A stretch of DNA of 64,000 nucleotides from positions 310,001-374,000 of the forward strand of contig CAXXTS010000005.1 of assembly GCA_963676345.2 (NCBI GenBank), written 5' to 3'. The notes under the pieces are model-generated. The model was not told the DNA's origin and made no database searches. It worked only from the letters and a program-made list of their open reading frames with translations. This DNA comes from G963665925 sp963676345 (lineage in GTDB: Bacteria; Bacillota; Clostridia; Peptostreptococcales; Acidaminobacteraceae). Positions 25,117 to 33,648 of the stretch are shown here, in pieces. Every line of letters begins with the position of its first letter. Within the stretch, counting starts at the first letter, position 1. Position numbers and translations under genes: made by a program.

Positions 25117-27486
25117 ATGCTTACAAGTCGAATAAAAAATGCAAAGGATAACTACGTTAACTCAAAGCCGGCAATATCTTATGAAAGAGCGCATATTTGG
25201 ACCCAGTCACATCGCGAAACAGAAGGTGAAGCAGTACCCATAAGAAGAGCTAAAGCCTTTAAGAAAACATGCGAAGAACTCGTTGTGACCATTTTTGAAG
25301 GGGAACGCATAGTTGGGGCGACGGGTGAGTTTAGAAAATGTGGCATTTTGACACCGGAGTTCTCATGGACCTGGGTAGACCGAGAAATGGACACCTTTGA
25401 CAAACGGGTTCAAGATCCTTATGAAATGACTGATGAGCAGCGCGCTTTTGTAAGGCGTGAAATTTTCCCTTACTGGAAAGACAAGTCTCTTGAAGAGGCA
25501 TTTTTAGCACAGCTTCCAGAAGATACAGCCAAGCTGGTTGTTGACACAGGCTTTGTTGACAACGACTCTAAGTGGCGGCAAGCTGTGGGTGAAATTACAC
25601 CAGACTATCAGGATGTACTCTTTGTTAAAGGCTTTCAGGGAATTATTGATGAAGCAAAAGAGAAAATGAACGGCCTGAGCATGACTTCTTCAGAGGCACT
25701 GAAAAAACGTACTTTTTATGAGTCTATTATTTTAACGTCTCAGGGGATCATTCAATTGGCAAACCGCTATGCAGAAGAAGCTTTTGAAATGTCTAAAACT
25801 GAAAGCGACCCAGTGCGTAAGGCAGAACTTATTGAAATTGCACGTGTTTGCAAGAAGGTTCCTGCACAACCGCCAGAAACGTTTTATGAAGCCATTCAAT
25901 TTGTTTGGTTTACACAAGTCGGCGGGATTTTGTCAGAAAACCCACTCGCTCTGAATCCAGGACGCTTTGACCAGTACATGTACCCATATTATAAGTCAGA
26001 TATTGAGAGTGGCGTAACGACTGATGAAGAGGTTCAAGAACTCATTGAATCTCTTTGGATAAAATACTCAGAATGGGTGTGGACGATTTCAGCAAATACG
26101 GCCGAATTTTTTGCAGGCTACAATCAGTTCCAGAACTTGACGGTTGGCGGGAAAACACGAAGTGGCAAGGATGGAACAAACCCGCTGTCATTTATGTGTT
26201 TGAAGGCAACCGAAAAAGTGATGACACATCAGCCTGGGCTAAGTGTAAGAGTGCATCAAGATACACCAACTGAGTTTATGAATGCCATTACACACCTTGT
26301 TAGTAAAGGGACAGGCTTTCCTGCAATTCATAACGATACAGCCGGATATCAAATGCTTATTAATGCTGGTTATGAACCGGAAGACGCAAGGGACTGGAGC
26401 AACTGCGGTTGTGTTGTGCCCCATTTTAGAAAAACAGGAGAGTGGACTTCTGCTGTTAATATAAACTTCACCGCTGCGCTAGAATTTGCTTTGAACGGTG
26501 GAAAGAGCAGACTGAGTGGAGAACGAATTGGTCTTGAAGAAATGGATGCAAAGACCTTCGCGACTTATGAAGAAGTTGAACAAGCATTCTATAAGCAATT
26601 TGATTATTTTATAGAACAGTCTGTTACGGCAACTTTGATTGCACAAAATTTGCATAAAGAAATGGTACCGCGTCCGTTCTTATCATCTTGTATAGAAGAC
26701 TGTATTGAGAATGGTCTGGATTTGGTAGATGCAGGTGCTAAGTATAACCTAGGCCCTGTTCTCACGGGGATTGGACTTGCAGTGACCGCGAACTCTCTAG
26801 CCGTTATTAAAAAGCTTGTTTTTGAAGATGAAATCACAACGATGGAGACGCTTATTAAAGCCCTTGATGCAGACTGGAATGGCTATGAAGATTTAAGACA
26901 ACATGCGCTTGAGGTGCCTAAATACGGTAATGATATTGATTATGTAGATGACATTGCCATTGATATCGCTAACTACTATTACAAAAAAGGCACCAGCTTC
27001 AAGGACATTAATGGAAATCCCTTTAATACAGCCTTTATGGGTATTTCAAATTATTTGCCAACAGGTAAGGTTGTCGGTGCAACTCCATGCGGTAGAAAGG
27101 CGCGCAAACCCTTGTCTGAAGGTGTTTCGCCTTATGCAGGAACAGATACAGCCACGCCGCTTGCAGCTATGCGATCTGCTGCCAAATTGAATCAGGATGT
27201 GCATTCTGGCGGTACGCTTCTAAACCTACGCCTTAACGAAGACCTTGTACGTACAAAACGTGGTCAGAGCAATTTGGGTAGCATGGTTCAGTCCTTCTTT
27301 TCGCTAGGGGCTTTCCATGTTCAGTTCAACACAATTTCTACTGAGGTTCTTCGTAAGGCACAAGAATCACCTCAAGACTATAAAGACTTGCTGGTTCGTG
27401 TTGCAGGCTATAGTACACAATTTGTAAACTTATCAAGACAGATGCAAGATGCTATCATTGAGAGGACTGCGCATGAAACCTTCTAG
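25117..27486 (+). CDS. Glycyl radical enzyme of the PFL2/dehydratase type, atypical active-site loop
   Basis: 789 residues. The C-terminal glycyl radical loop RVAGYS places the radical Gly at residue 764, and the active-site loop reads NCGCVVP with the thiyl Cys at 432. In glycerol/propanediol dehydratase, choline TMA-lyase, hydroxyproline dehydratase and isethionate lyase the second residue after this Cys is a Glu (GCxE); here it is Val434. Conserved framework otherwise intact (LSVRVHQDTP, GFPAIHNDT, EDARDW). ATG 25117 is chosen because GGAAAGGG lies eight bases upstream. Its activase gene overlaps by 14 bases. Oxygen-sensitive, cytoplasmic. Reaction unknown: the missing Glu argues against the standard 1,2-elimination. 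Possible roles include a decarboxylase or C-C bond enzyme, but nothing here proves one. Confidence 0.85.
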   Translation: MLTSRIKNAKDNYVNSKPAISYERAHIWTQSHRETEGEAVPIRRAKAFKKTCEELVVTIFEGERIVGATGEFRKCGILTPEFSWTWVDREMDTFDKRVQDPYEMTDEQRAFVRREIFPYWKDKSLEEAFLAQLPEDTAKLVVDTGFVDNDSKWRQAVGEITPDYQDVLFVKGFQGIIDEAKEKMNGLSMTSSEALKKRTFYESIILTSQGIIQLANRYAEEAFEMSKTESDPVRKAELIEIARVCKKVPAQPPETFYEAIQFVWFTQVGGILSENPLALNPGRFDQYMYPYYKSDIESGVTTDEEVQELIESLWIKYSEWVWTISANTAEFFAGYNQFQNLTVGGKTRSGKDGTNPLSFMCLKATEKVMTHQPGLSVRVHQDTPTEFMNAITHLVSKGTGFPAIHNDTAGYQMLINAGYEPEDARDWSNCGCVVPHFRKTGEWTSAVNINFTAALEFALNGGKSRLSGERIGLEEMDAKTFATYEEVEQAFYKQFDYFIEQSVTATLIAQNLHKEMVPRPFLSSCIEDCIENGLDLVDAGAKYNLGPVLTGIGLAVTANSLAVIKKLVFEDEITTMETLIKALDADWNGYEDLRQHALEVPKYGNDIDYVDDIAIDIANYYYKKGTSFKDINGNPFNTAFMGISNYLPTGKVVGATPCGRKARKPLSEGVSPYAGTDTATPLAAMRSAAKLNQDVHSGGTLLNLRLNEDLVRTKRGQSNLGSMVQSFFSLGAFHVQFNTISTEVLRKAQESPQDYKDLLVRVAGYSTQFVNLSRQMQDAIIERTAHETF

Positions 27487-28246
27487 TATGGAGTCATCTC
27501 TTGAAGGGCTGATGATGCGTCCGCAGAATTTTTCTGTTAACGATGGGGAAGGGATTCGTACCGTATTGTTTTTTGCAAAGTGTCCCTTGCGGTGCAAGTG
27601 GTGTGCAAATCCTGAGTGCTTTGCAGTAACGGAACAAAACGAATTTGTACGAAGATATTCTGTTAAGGAAATACTAGACATTATTGACAAGCAAAAAATA
27701 TTTTACAGACATTCAGGTGGCGGTGTGACTTTTTCAGGTGGAGAAGCACTGGTTCAGCATGAGTTGCTGGATGTTTTATCATCCAAGCTATATGATGATG
27801 GCCTCAGTTTGGCACTCGAAACATCTGGTCACTTCGATTTTGACAAGGCCACGCCTATTTTAAGGAGAATGGATCTGGTCTTTATAGACATTAAAGCGAT
27901 GGATCCAGCTGTTCATAAGCACTTTACAGGGAAAGACAATGCTCTCATTCTTGAGAACATAAAGAAGTTGAACCATCTTTCTGTAGATGTGGTGGTTCGC
28001 GTTCCGGTTATTGAAGGCGTGAATGCATCGCAAAGCACTATAGCTCAGATTGCGGAGTTTGTTAAAGAAACGATGGACACAGCAAAAATGGAGCTGCTCC
28101 CCTATCACACGCTTGGGCTGTATAAGTATGAAAAATTAGGTATACAGCCTCCTGGAAAAGAGTTTGAAACACCTTCTATCGAGAAAATGAGAGCACTGGA
28201 AGAATGTGTTCAGAATTTAGGTGTTCAAGTTGTTCACTTCACTTAG
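27473..28246 (+). CDS. Compact glycyl radical enzyme activase (radical SAM)
   Basis: 257 residues. N-terminal NDGEGIRTVLFF and the radical SAM cluster C37-x3-C41-x2-C44 (CPLRCKWCANPE), then GGGVTFSGGEAL near 93 and DIKAMDP near 142, all typical of glycyl radical enzyme activating enzymes. Most activases of the dehydratase group carry a ferredoxin-like insert with about eight extra Cys after the CxxxCxxC motif; here that insert is absent, giving PFL-activase-like size with dehydratase-type CKWCxNPE sequence. ATG 27473 is preferred (GAGAGG seven bases upstream, inside the end of the enzyme gene). It generates the glycyl radical on the neighbouring enzyme using S-adenosylmethionine. Confidence 0.9.
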   Translation: MKPSSMESSLEGLMMRPQNFSVNDGEGIRTVLFFAKCPLRCKWCANPECFAVTEQNEFVRRYSVKEILDIIDKQKIFYRHSGGGVTFSGGEALVQHELLDVLSSKLYDDGLSLALETSGHFDFDKATPILRRMDLVFIDIKAMDPAVHKHFTGKDNALILENIKKLNHLSVDVVVRVPVIEGVNASQSTIAQIAEFVKETMDTAKMELLPYHTLGLYKYEKLGIQPPGKEFETPSIEKMRALEECVQNLGVQVVHFT

Positions 28247-28336
28247 TCAGCTTCTTGTATATCAAGTGGCGACTATAGCTGATTTTTCCAAAACAAACAA
28301 GTCTAACTGACTGCATAGTTTTATGCTAAGTTATTA

Positions 28337-28390
28337 AGCCCTAGAAGGATACCGCATGATTGCGATGACGCCTTCTAGGGCTATTATTTT
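28337..28390 (+). terminator. Terminator of the glycyl radical enzyme operon
   Basis: A 12-bp stem AGCCCTAGAAGG/CCTTCTAGGGCT with a 22-base loop, followed by ATTATTTT. Confidence 0.8.
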
Positions 28391-28410
28391 AAGCAAGTAT
28401 TCATAAAGCG

Positions 28411-28439
28411 CTGACAATTGGGTAAAGTTTAGGTAGAAT
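28411..28439 (+). promoter_or_regulatory. Sigma-A-like promoter for the response regulator gene
   Basis: CTGACA and TAGAAT separated by 17 bases, about 43 bases ahead of the GTG start. Confidence 0.55.
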
Positions 28440-28481
28440 AACCATATGCATACATGCAATTAGAAGGGTGGGAGGCATATC

Positions 28482-29628
28482 GTGAAAAAAGCAGACATAC
28501 TTATTGTCGATGATGAAGCGACCTCACAGAAGCTTTTATCAAGAATGCTTCAGGAAAAAGGCTTTCGTGTCAGGACGCTGCCGAGTGGAGAGCTTGCACT
28601 AAAGTCTATTGAAACACATCCACCAGATTTACTCTTGCTGGATGTTGGCTTACCAGGTATAGATGGCTTTGAAGTCTGTATAAAGGTAAAACGTATGGAG
28701 GAAGGGGCAGACTTTCCCATTATATTTATCAGTGCATATGATGATTCAGAAAGCATTGAAAAGGGGGTATAAAGCTGGCGCGGTTGATTTTATTCGAAAA
28801 CCCTATAGCAAGTTGGAGGTTTATCAAAAAATCAATTTGCATTTGAATATCATTCAGTATGAACATGAGCTTGAAATGCTACTTAGCGAAACAGTCATGG
28901 GGAGCATACGTTCACTACTGGATATTCTGGGTTTTATGAACCCGAAGTTATACGCACGTTCAAACAGGATGTGGCGTCTAATGAGCAAGTTGGTAAAAGA
29001 ACTGAAGTTGAAAGAGGCTTGGGTATACGAAACAGCGGCGCTCTTATCTCATTTAGATGAGATTATCTACTCAACTAAAGTACAGGCACAGATGAAAACA
29101 TTTTTCGAAACATGTGATGAAACCGTTGTGAACAGCAGGCCGCAAATATCTGAAATCGTAGATGCTGTTCCGAGGATGTACAGTGTGGCAGCTGTTTTAG
29201 ATGGAAATTTAAGCCATAATTTGATGGATGAGCGCTATGAAATTGATTTTTATGAGTTGTCATTAGAAAATAAGGGGCGTATTTTAATTAAATTGCTAAG
29301 GCGTTATGAGGCGCTTCTTATTGATGAAGTGAAGTATGATAAAATTATTCGTTTTCTTAAGTCTGAGTTCAGTCAATATGAGGTTGTTATACAAAAGGTG
29401 ATTTACATTCTTGAACAAGAGGACGAGCTCGCTATTCGAAAAGTGTCTCTTTCTGAATTGATGAGCGGTGACTTGCTAGAGGAAGATATTAAGACAGAGG
29501 CGGGGGTTCTCTTAATAGGGAAAGACACACAGATATCAACAAATCTATTGAGAATGCTAAGGCGTTTTTCTAGGCATGAGCACGTGGAAGAACCAATTTA
29601 TATTAGAACAGAAATCCATCATCACTGA
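28482..29628 (+). pseudogene. Response regulator with degenerate HD-GYP-like output, frameshifted
   Basis: Two overlapping reading frames together encode one ~382-residue protein. Frame one (28482-28772, GTG start after GGGAGG) has a receiver domain with ILIVDDEA, phospho-Asp in LLLLDVGLPG and FISAYDDSE; it stops at 28772. The missing end of the receiver (AGAVDFIRKPYSKLEV, with the conserved Lys-Pro) continues in another frame to 29628. The break is at a run of five G (28763-28767): deleting one G restores YKAGAVDF. The C-terminal half resembles HD-GYP proteins in layout (LLSHLDEI in place of LHDIGKI, and LMSGDLLEEDIKTEAGVLL) but lacks the catalytic HD pair, so even intact it would be a non-catalytic c-di-GMP-type output. 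Real mutation or sequencing error cannot be distinguished. Confidence 0.8.
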
Positions 29629-29648
29629 AAATAAAAGGGAAGAGTTAT

Positions 29649-31115
29649 ATGATTTTAAAAGGGATTTATTTGGGTTTGACTTTGGCCATGTTCTTCTTTT
29701 CATATCGTTTTGTGTGGAGCAGCAATTCAAATAACAGGCGTGCCCTAGGCTTAATATTTCTTAGCATTGGTACTTGGAATATGTTTTTGCTGCTCAGTGT
29801 AAGTGTTCAAAATGAATGGCTAAAAATATGGCTTCATGAACTAAAATATATTGGCATTTCAACACTGATGGTTCATATATTGCTATTTGCACTTTATTTT
29901 ACAAACATTGGATTGACTATTAAAAAGCATCATTTAGTAGCTTTGTATTTATTACCGATGGGTGTTATGACCTTTATTTTAACAAATGAGTGGCATCATT
30001 TGTTTAGAAAGCATATTTGGATAGGTTATCGAAATGGGCTGGGAATTGTTTTTGCAGACAATGGAATATTGTTTTATATTATAACCGGACTTATGTATGG
30101 CATTAATTTCATAACTTTTTTAATTTGTGTAAATAGAATTTTTAACGGCCCCAGTTTCCATCGAGGGAAATATTATTTGCTTCTGACATCAATTACAGGT
30201 CCATTTATAGCTAATTTGGTTTACAACAGCTTGGGAATGAATGCAAATGCAATTGATCCGACACCGATTGCCATGGGCATATCAGCCTTTCTGATGTATT
30301 ACGCATATAAAATCGATAAAACATTTGATGTGGGTTCATTGGCACGGGACCAGGTCTTTCGCTACATGCTCCTGCCTATTATCATTACGAACTCAGACTA
30401 TGTTGTAAACGATATGAATAGTTCAGCTGAAGATATGTTTTCAGTGTCTTTGAAAGCGTCCTTTGGCAAACCTATTCAAGGCATTTGTAAAGATGTGCTT
30501 AAGCTGAGTGAACTTGAAATCAAAGACCGGATTTATGAAGTTATTAAAGATGAAATATATGTCAATGGGGGTGAACTGGCAGGCTACTCATTCCTGTTTC
30601 AAGATGAAACTGAGAAAAATTTATATGTGAAAAAACTTCAGTATTTGAGTTACCATGACAGCTTGACGCAGGTTTACAACAAACATTATTTGAGAGAATG
30701 GGCTATGAAGCTTGATAGCGCATTGCTGCCAGTTGGTGTATTATATGGAGATATGAATGCCCTGAAGCAAATTAATGATACTTATGGACATGAAGAAGGG
30801 GATCAGCTGATAATAAAAATGGTTCAATCTTTGAAAAGGGTCATTAAAGAGAATGGCTTCATTACAAGACTGGGGGGAGATGAGTTTCTCATAGTCCTAC
30901 CAGCCTTAAAAGATGAAGGCGAAATTGCCTATGTTGCAGATCAGATTAAGGCAATTGAAGTTTCTTATGATAAAGTGGTTTCGAATTTTTCAGTTGGTTA
31001 TGCAATAATGCGTAGCATAGATGAATCATTTTTAGATGTTATGAAAGCCGCTGACGAACGCATGTATCAAGAAAAAGTCCGTATGAAATCCAGCGGGGAA
31101 GCGTGCCATAGATGA
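29649..31115 (+). CDS. 7TM-PAS-GGDEF diguanylate cyclase (GGDEF)
   Basis: 488 residues. The first ~225 form seven membrane spans with EWHHLFRKHIWIGYRNGLGIV near 117, the signature of the N-terminal 7TM domain also found on histidine kinases. A PAS-like region follows (about 240-325) and then a GGDEF domain with RLGGDEF near 411 and an intact metal-binding DMN/SYHDSLTQVYN start. The RxxD inhibitory site is not present (KENG). Fourth diguanylate cyclase of the window. It begins 20 bases after the frameshifted response regulator, in the same direction, so the two may be co-transcribed; RBS GGGAAGAG precedes the ATG. Confidence 0.88.
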   Translation: MILKGIYLGLTLAMFFFSYRFVWSSNSNNRRALGLIFLSIGTWNMFLLLSVSVQNEWLKIWLHELKYIGISTLMVHILLFALYFTNIGLTIKKHHLVALYLLPMGVMTFILTNEWHHLFRKHIWIGYRNGLGIVFADNGILFYIITGLMYGINFITFLICVNRIFNGPSFHRGKYYLLLTSITGPFIANLVYNSLGMNANAIDPTPIAMGISAFLMYYAYKIDKTFDVGSLARDQVFRYMLLPIIITNSDYVVNDMNSSAEDMFSVSLKASFGKPIQGICKDVLKLSELEIKDRIYEVIKDEIYVNGGELAGYSFLFQDETEKNLYVKKLQYLSYHDSLTQVYNKHYLREWAMKLDSALLPVGVLYGDMNALKQINDTYGHEEGDQLIIKMVQSLKRVIKENGFITRLGGDEFLIVLPALKDEGEIAYVADQIKAIEVSYDKVVSNFSVGYAIMRSIDESFLDVMKAADERMYQEKVRMKSSGEACHR

Positions 31116-31165
31116 GATGGGCGGCTTTTAAAGGACTAAGCATAGAGTGTGTTAGACCCGCAATA

Positions 31166-31214
31166 AAAGAACATGATCAGGTTTGTACAGATACAAGCCA
31201 GTCATGTTCTTTAT
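31166..31214. terminator. Bidirectional terminator between convergent genes
   Basis: An 11-bp stem AAAGAACATGA/TCATGTTCTTT with an inner 7-bp stem (GGTTTGT/ACAAGCC, one G-U). Followed by ATATAT on plus and TATTG on minus. Confidence 0.65.
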
Positions 31215-31244
31215 ATATGCTGTAGTTGCTGCAAGTTAAAACCA

Positions 31245-31754
31245 TTAATGAATTTTCCCGAAGAGAACAACGTAGTTTTTACCGTAGTGTTTGGCACATT
31301 TAGGACAGGTTGTATAAAAAGCATAAATGTCATCAAGCGTATAGCCCTGTTCATTAGCATAATCATTAAAAGATTTCATCCATTTGGGTTCGTCTTTGTA
31401 AGGGCCCTCGTAGACTTTAGTCAGATAGTTTCCGGGCAGATCAACCATTTTCATTTCGGGAACATCTTTATCGACTAAAAAATGGTGGTCAGCCCGCCAG
31501 CTGGACTGTTCTTTTGACAAAATGAGATACCGGTCTTTATTTTCTGCACCAGCATTTGTAATGGCTGACATGGCAGTTTGCATGACTTTTCCCATGTTCA
31601 GAGGAATATGAAACAGGCTTTTTGTACTGGCTACAGCAAATTTTAAATGGTCAAGGGTAAATACCTTTTCATCCCAGTCATCTGGATGAAAGCGTGGACA
31701 ACACCCTGTTTCGTTGTCGCTCATATCTATTACGGGAAGTGTTTGTTTGTCCAT
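31245..31754 (-). CDS. GyrI-like small-molecule-binding domain protein
   Basis: 169 residues. The N-terminal GCCPRFHPDDWDEKVF and the C-terminal YEGPYKDEPKWMKSFNDYA with FYTTCPKCAKHYGKNYVVLFG match a widespread group of stand-alone GyrI/AraC-effector-binding-like proteins, often annotated as hydrolases. Five cysteines (GCC, CPKC and others) could bind metal. RBS AAAGGAGCG precedes the ATG. No DNA-binding domain. Function unknown; proteins of this fold bind hydrophobic small molecules. Confidence 0.7.
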   Translation of the reverse strand: MDKQTLPVIDMSDNETGCCPRFHPDDWDEKVFTLDHLKFAVASTKSLFHIPLNMGKVMQTAMSAITNAGAENKDRYLILSKEQSSWRADHHFLVDKDVPEMKMVDLPGNYLTKVYEGPYKDEPKWMKSFNDYANEQGYTLDDIYAFYTTCPKCAKHYGKNYVVLFGKIH

Positions 31755-31914
31755 GGTTCACGCTCCTTTTCAAAACGCTATACACACGAGTATGTACTGT
31801 CAGATGTTTCATATTTACCACGTAACTGGATAGACAAACTCCCACTCAAAATATTTTTATTCAGAAATGCTTGCGCATAAATTTGACATAAGCACAGGTT
31901 TTCATAGAACTGTA

Positions 31915-32002
31915 AAATACCCTCAGCAGATCATAAGTGGCTTCTTAAAAGTTTGATTGCTAACTTTTAGGAGGCTTATTTACCAGTCTGCTGAGGGTAT
32001 TT
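31915..32002. other. Long two-part hairpin between GyrI-like and MBL genes
   Basis: A 16-bp perfect outer stem (31915-31930 with 31987-32002) encloses an imperfect inner stem of about 18 bp around TTGATTGCTA. It overlaps the stop codon of the metallohydrolase gene and is followed by TTTTACAG on the minus strand, so it can act as that gene's terminator, but it is much larger than needed. Confidence 0.5.
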
Positions 32003-32783
32003 ATATTTTAACCTTGTATACATTTCCGATATGGTCAACAAAAATCGTAGGAATAAAGCGGGCTCTTGTACGGTCATACATCTTTTCAGAGGAAAGGCGG
32101 TAATTATAAGTATCCTTTTCCTTTGATGGAAAGTGGATAGCAATCATTTTTTTAGGTTTTATTAAGTCTCTAATGATACGCTGGCCCCTAAAGGTTGAAA
32201 CGTATGGGAATGGGGCAATTGCAAGGTCGACTGAATGCGTGCTGAAGTCTACTTCATTAAAATTATCCACTTCAGGTTCGGCATCGCCAAGAATAAAAAT
32301 TGTAACACCCGAAATTTTAACTAAGTATGCGTAGTGCTCAACTTCGTCTCTTGCTCGATTGATGTGTTTGGTTTTAATAGGGTGTACGCTAAGCTGAGGG
32401 TACTGGATTTCTTTTAAGTGGGCTAGGGAAGTGGCGGCTTTTCGACTGTCCGCAGACAACTTTTCAAGAACCTCTTTGCCAGCTATAAGGCATGTTTCAT
32501 GGTGATTATTAAGAAGTGCATCTGTCATGGATGCTGAAAAATGGTCTGGGTGGGCATGGGTATATAGAAGGGCGTGAATTTTTTTAAATGGCGGTGCGCC
32601 GAAAATGATTTTATGTGCAAGATCATCCGGCGTATCCGTGTATATGAGTCTTTCTTCTTTGCAAAGCCCATCTATAAGTATGTGTGTGTCCTTAACAGAT
32701 ACCAATACGCCTGCATTGGCAGTATATATGACTTCAATAAAATTATCCATTGAATGGTTCAGATCCCTTCCTTGTCTAGGCAT
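32001..32783 (-). CDS. Metallo-beta-lactamase-fold hydrolase
   Basis: Up to 260 residues. The metal-binding motif YTHAHPDHFSAS near 73-85, the downstream Asp in ILGDAEPE near 170 and a C-terminal IAIHFPS His near 215 identify an MBL-fold enzyme of the UlaG/RNase Z-like superfamily. Start uncertain: ATG 32783 or ATG 32750 (MDNFIEV), with GGAAGGGA located between them and too far from the second. Substrate unknown. No obvious operon partner; it sits alone between the GyrI-like and cold-shock genes. Confidence 0.82.
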   Translation of the reverse strand: MPRQGRDLNHSMDNFIEVIYTANAGVLVSVKDTHILIDGLCKEERLIYTDTPDDLAHKIIFGAPPFKKIHALLYTHAHPDHFSASMTDALLNNHHETCLIAGKEVLEKLSADSRKAATSLAHLKEIQYPQLSVHPIKTKHINRARDEVEHYAYLVKISGVTIFILGDAEPEVDNFNEVDFSTHSVDLAIAPFPYVSTFRGQRIIRDLIKPKKMIAIHFPSKEKDTYNYRLSSEKMYDRTRARFIPTIFVDHIGNVYKVKI

Positions 32784-32942
32784 TAAAGCCAGTTGAAGCT
32801 TGTTTTAGTGTACAGATTAATCTTCTATTGATCACGAAAGTCAGTCGCGCCATATACCTTTTGATGGATGCGGTTTTGTCTCGCGTAAACACAACTAAAC
32901 CACTTTTTATCAAAAGGGGCATTGCTTTGTCTTTTCTAGAAT

Positions 32943-32979
32943 ATTAAAAAAGCCGATTAATCAATGATTAATCGGCTTT
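32943..32979 (-). terminator. Terminator of the cold-shock gene
   Basis: A perfect stem of 13-15 bp (AAAGCCGATTAAT with ATTAATCGGCTTT) directly after the stop; on the minus strand followed by TTTAATATT. Confidence 0.85.
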
Positions 32980-32995
32980 GTGTGTTTAGCTGAAA

Positions 32996-33196
32996 TTACT
33001 TAACTGTAATGTTCTCAGCTTGAGGACCCTTAGGACCTTCAGCTAGAGTGAAAGTTACTGCTTCGCCTTCTTCAAGCGTCTTGTAACCATCTTTGTTGAT
33101 TTGTGAGAAATGAGCGAAAACGTCCTTGCCGTCTTCACCAGTAATAAAACCAAATCCTTTGTCAGCGTTAAACCACTTTACTGTTCCGTTCATCAT
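32996..33196 (-). CDS. Cold-shock protein (CspA family)
   Basis: 67 residues (ATG 33196; the next codon is also ATG). RNP1 motif KGFGFIT and RNP2 motif DVFAHFS, with NGTVKWFNADKGFGF at the N-terminus, identify a single-domain nucleic-acid chaperone that binds single-stranded RNA. Residues 1-67 match the family's normal length; a longer in-frame start at 33235 is unlikely because GGAGG lies nine bases before 33196. The gene has a promoter about 180 bases upstream and so a long leader, as is usual for cold-induced csp genes. Confidence 0.95.
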   Translation of the reverse strand: MMNGTVKWFNADKGFGFITGEDGKDVFAHFSQINKDGYKTLEEGEAVTFTLAEGPKGPQAENITVK

Positions 33197-33373
33197 AATT
33201 TTTTTCCTCCGAAATTTTTTAGTCCTTAGATACATGTAAAAAATTCATTTAAGAACGAAATTGTTCCATAAGATAAAATCTCAATAATGATACGGATGTG
33301 TTTTAAGCGACAATAGTCTCATTAATAATACTTTATTTAAATGTTTTTCACTTTTTATTTAAGGTACTGTAGC

Positions 33374-33402
33374 ATCATATCATGCTTATATAAAATATGC
33401 AA
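33374..33402 (-). promoter_or_regulatory. Sigma-A promoter of the cold-shock gene with long leader
   Basis: On the minus strand TTGCAT and TATGAT are separated by 17 bases. The predicted leader of about 170 bases (33197-33367) is A/T-rich and otherwise empty of genes. Confidence 0.7.
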
Positions 33403-33459
33403 GCAAATTAAAGAATAAAATCAATTTCAAAAAAGAAAAAGGCTGTTCGGAGTCAGTGC

Positions 33460-33488
33460 TTGACATAAGCCAGCAAGAAAGATAATAT
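33460..33488 (+). promoter_or_regulatory. Consensus sigma-A promoter for the DUF6920-marR operon
   Basis: TTGACA (33460-33465) and TAATAT (33483-33488) with a 17-base spacer. Leader of about 155 bases to the chosen start. Confidence 0.8.
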
Positions 33489-33496
33489 ATTATGCA

Positions 33497-33518
33497 ATTA
33501 GGTAATACATTACCTAAT
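33497..33518. promoter_or_regulatory. Perfect palindromic operator, probably for the MarR-type repressor
   Basis: ATTAGGTAAT and ATTACCTAAT form a perfect inverted repeat with a two-base centre, covering roughly +3 to +24 of the transcript. Position and symmetry fit an autoregulatory MarR operator. Confidence 0.7.
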
Positions 33519-33648
33519 ATCGACTCCGTTGATTCATTAATACATGTTAGGCATTAAAATGTATATGGATTTTGGGGACACGGCATTTGAAAGAATGAAA
33601 ATACAGCCGCAAATTGTAAGCGGCGGAAAACGACTTGGGGAATTACAG

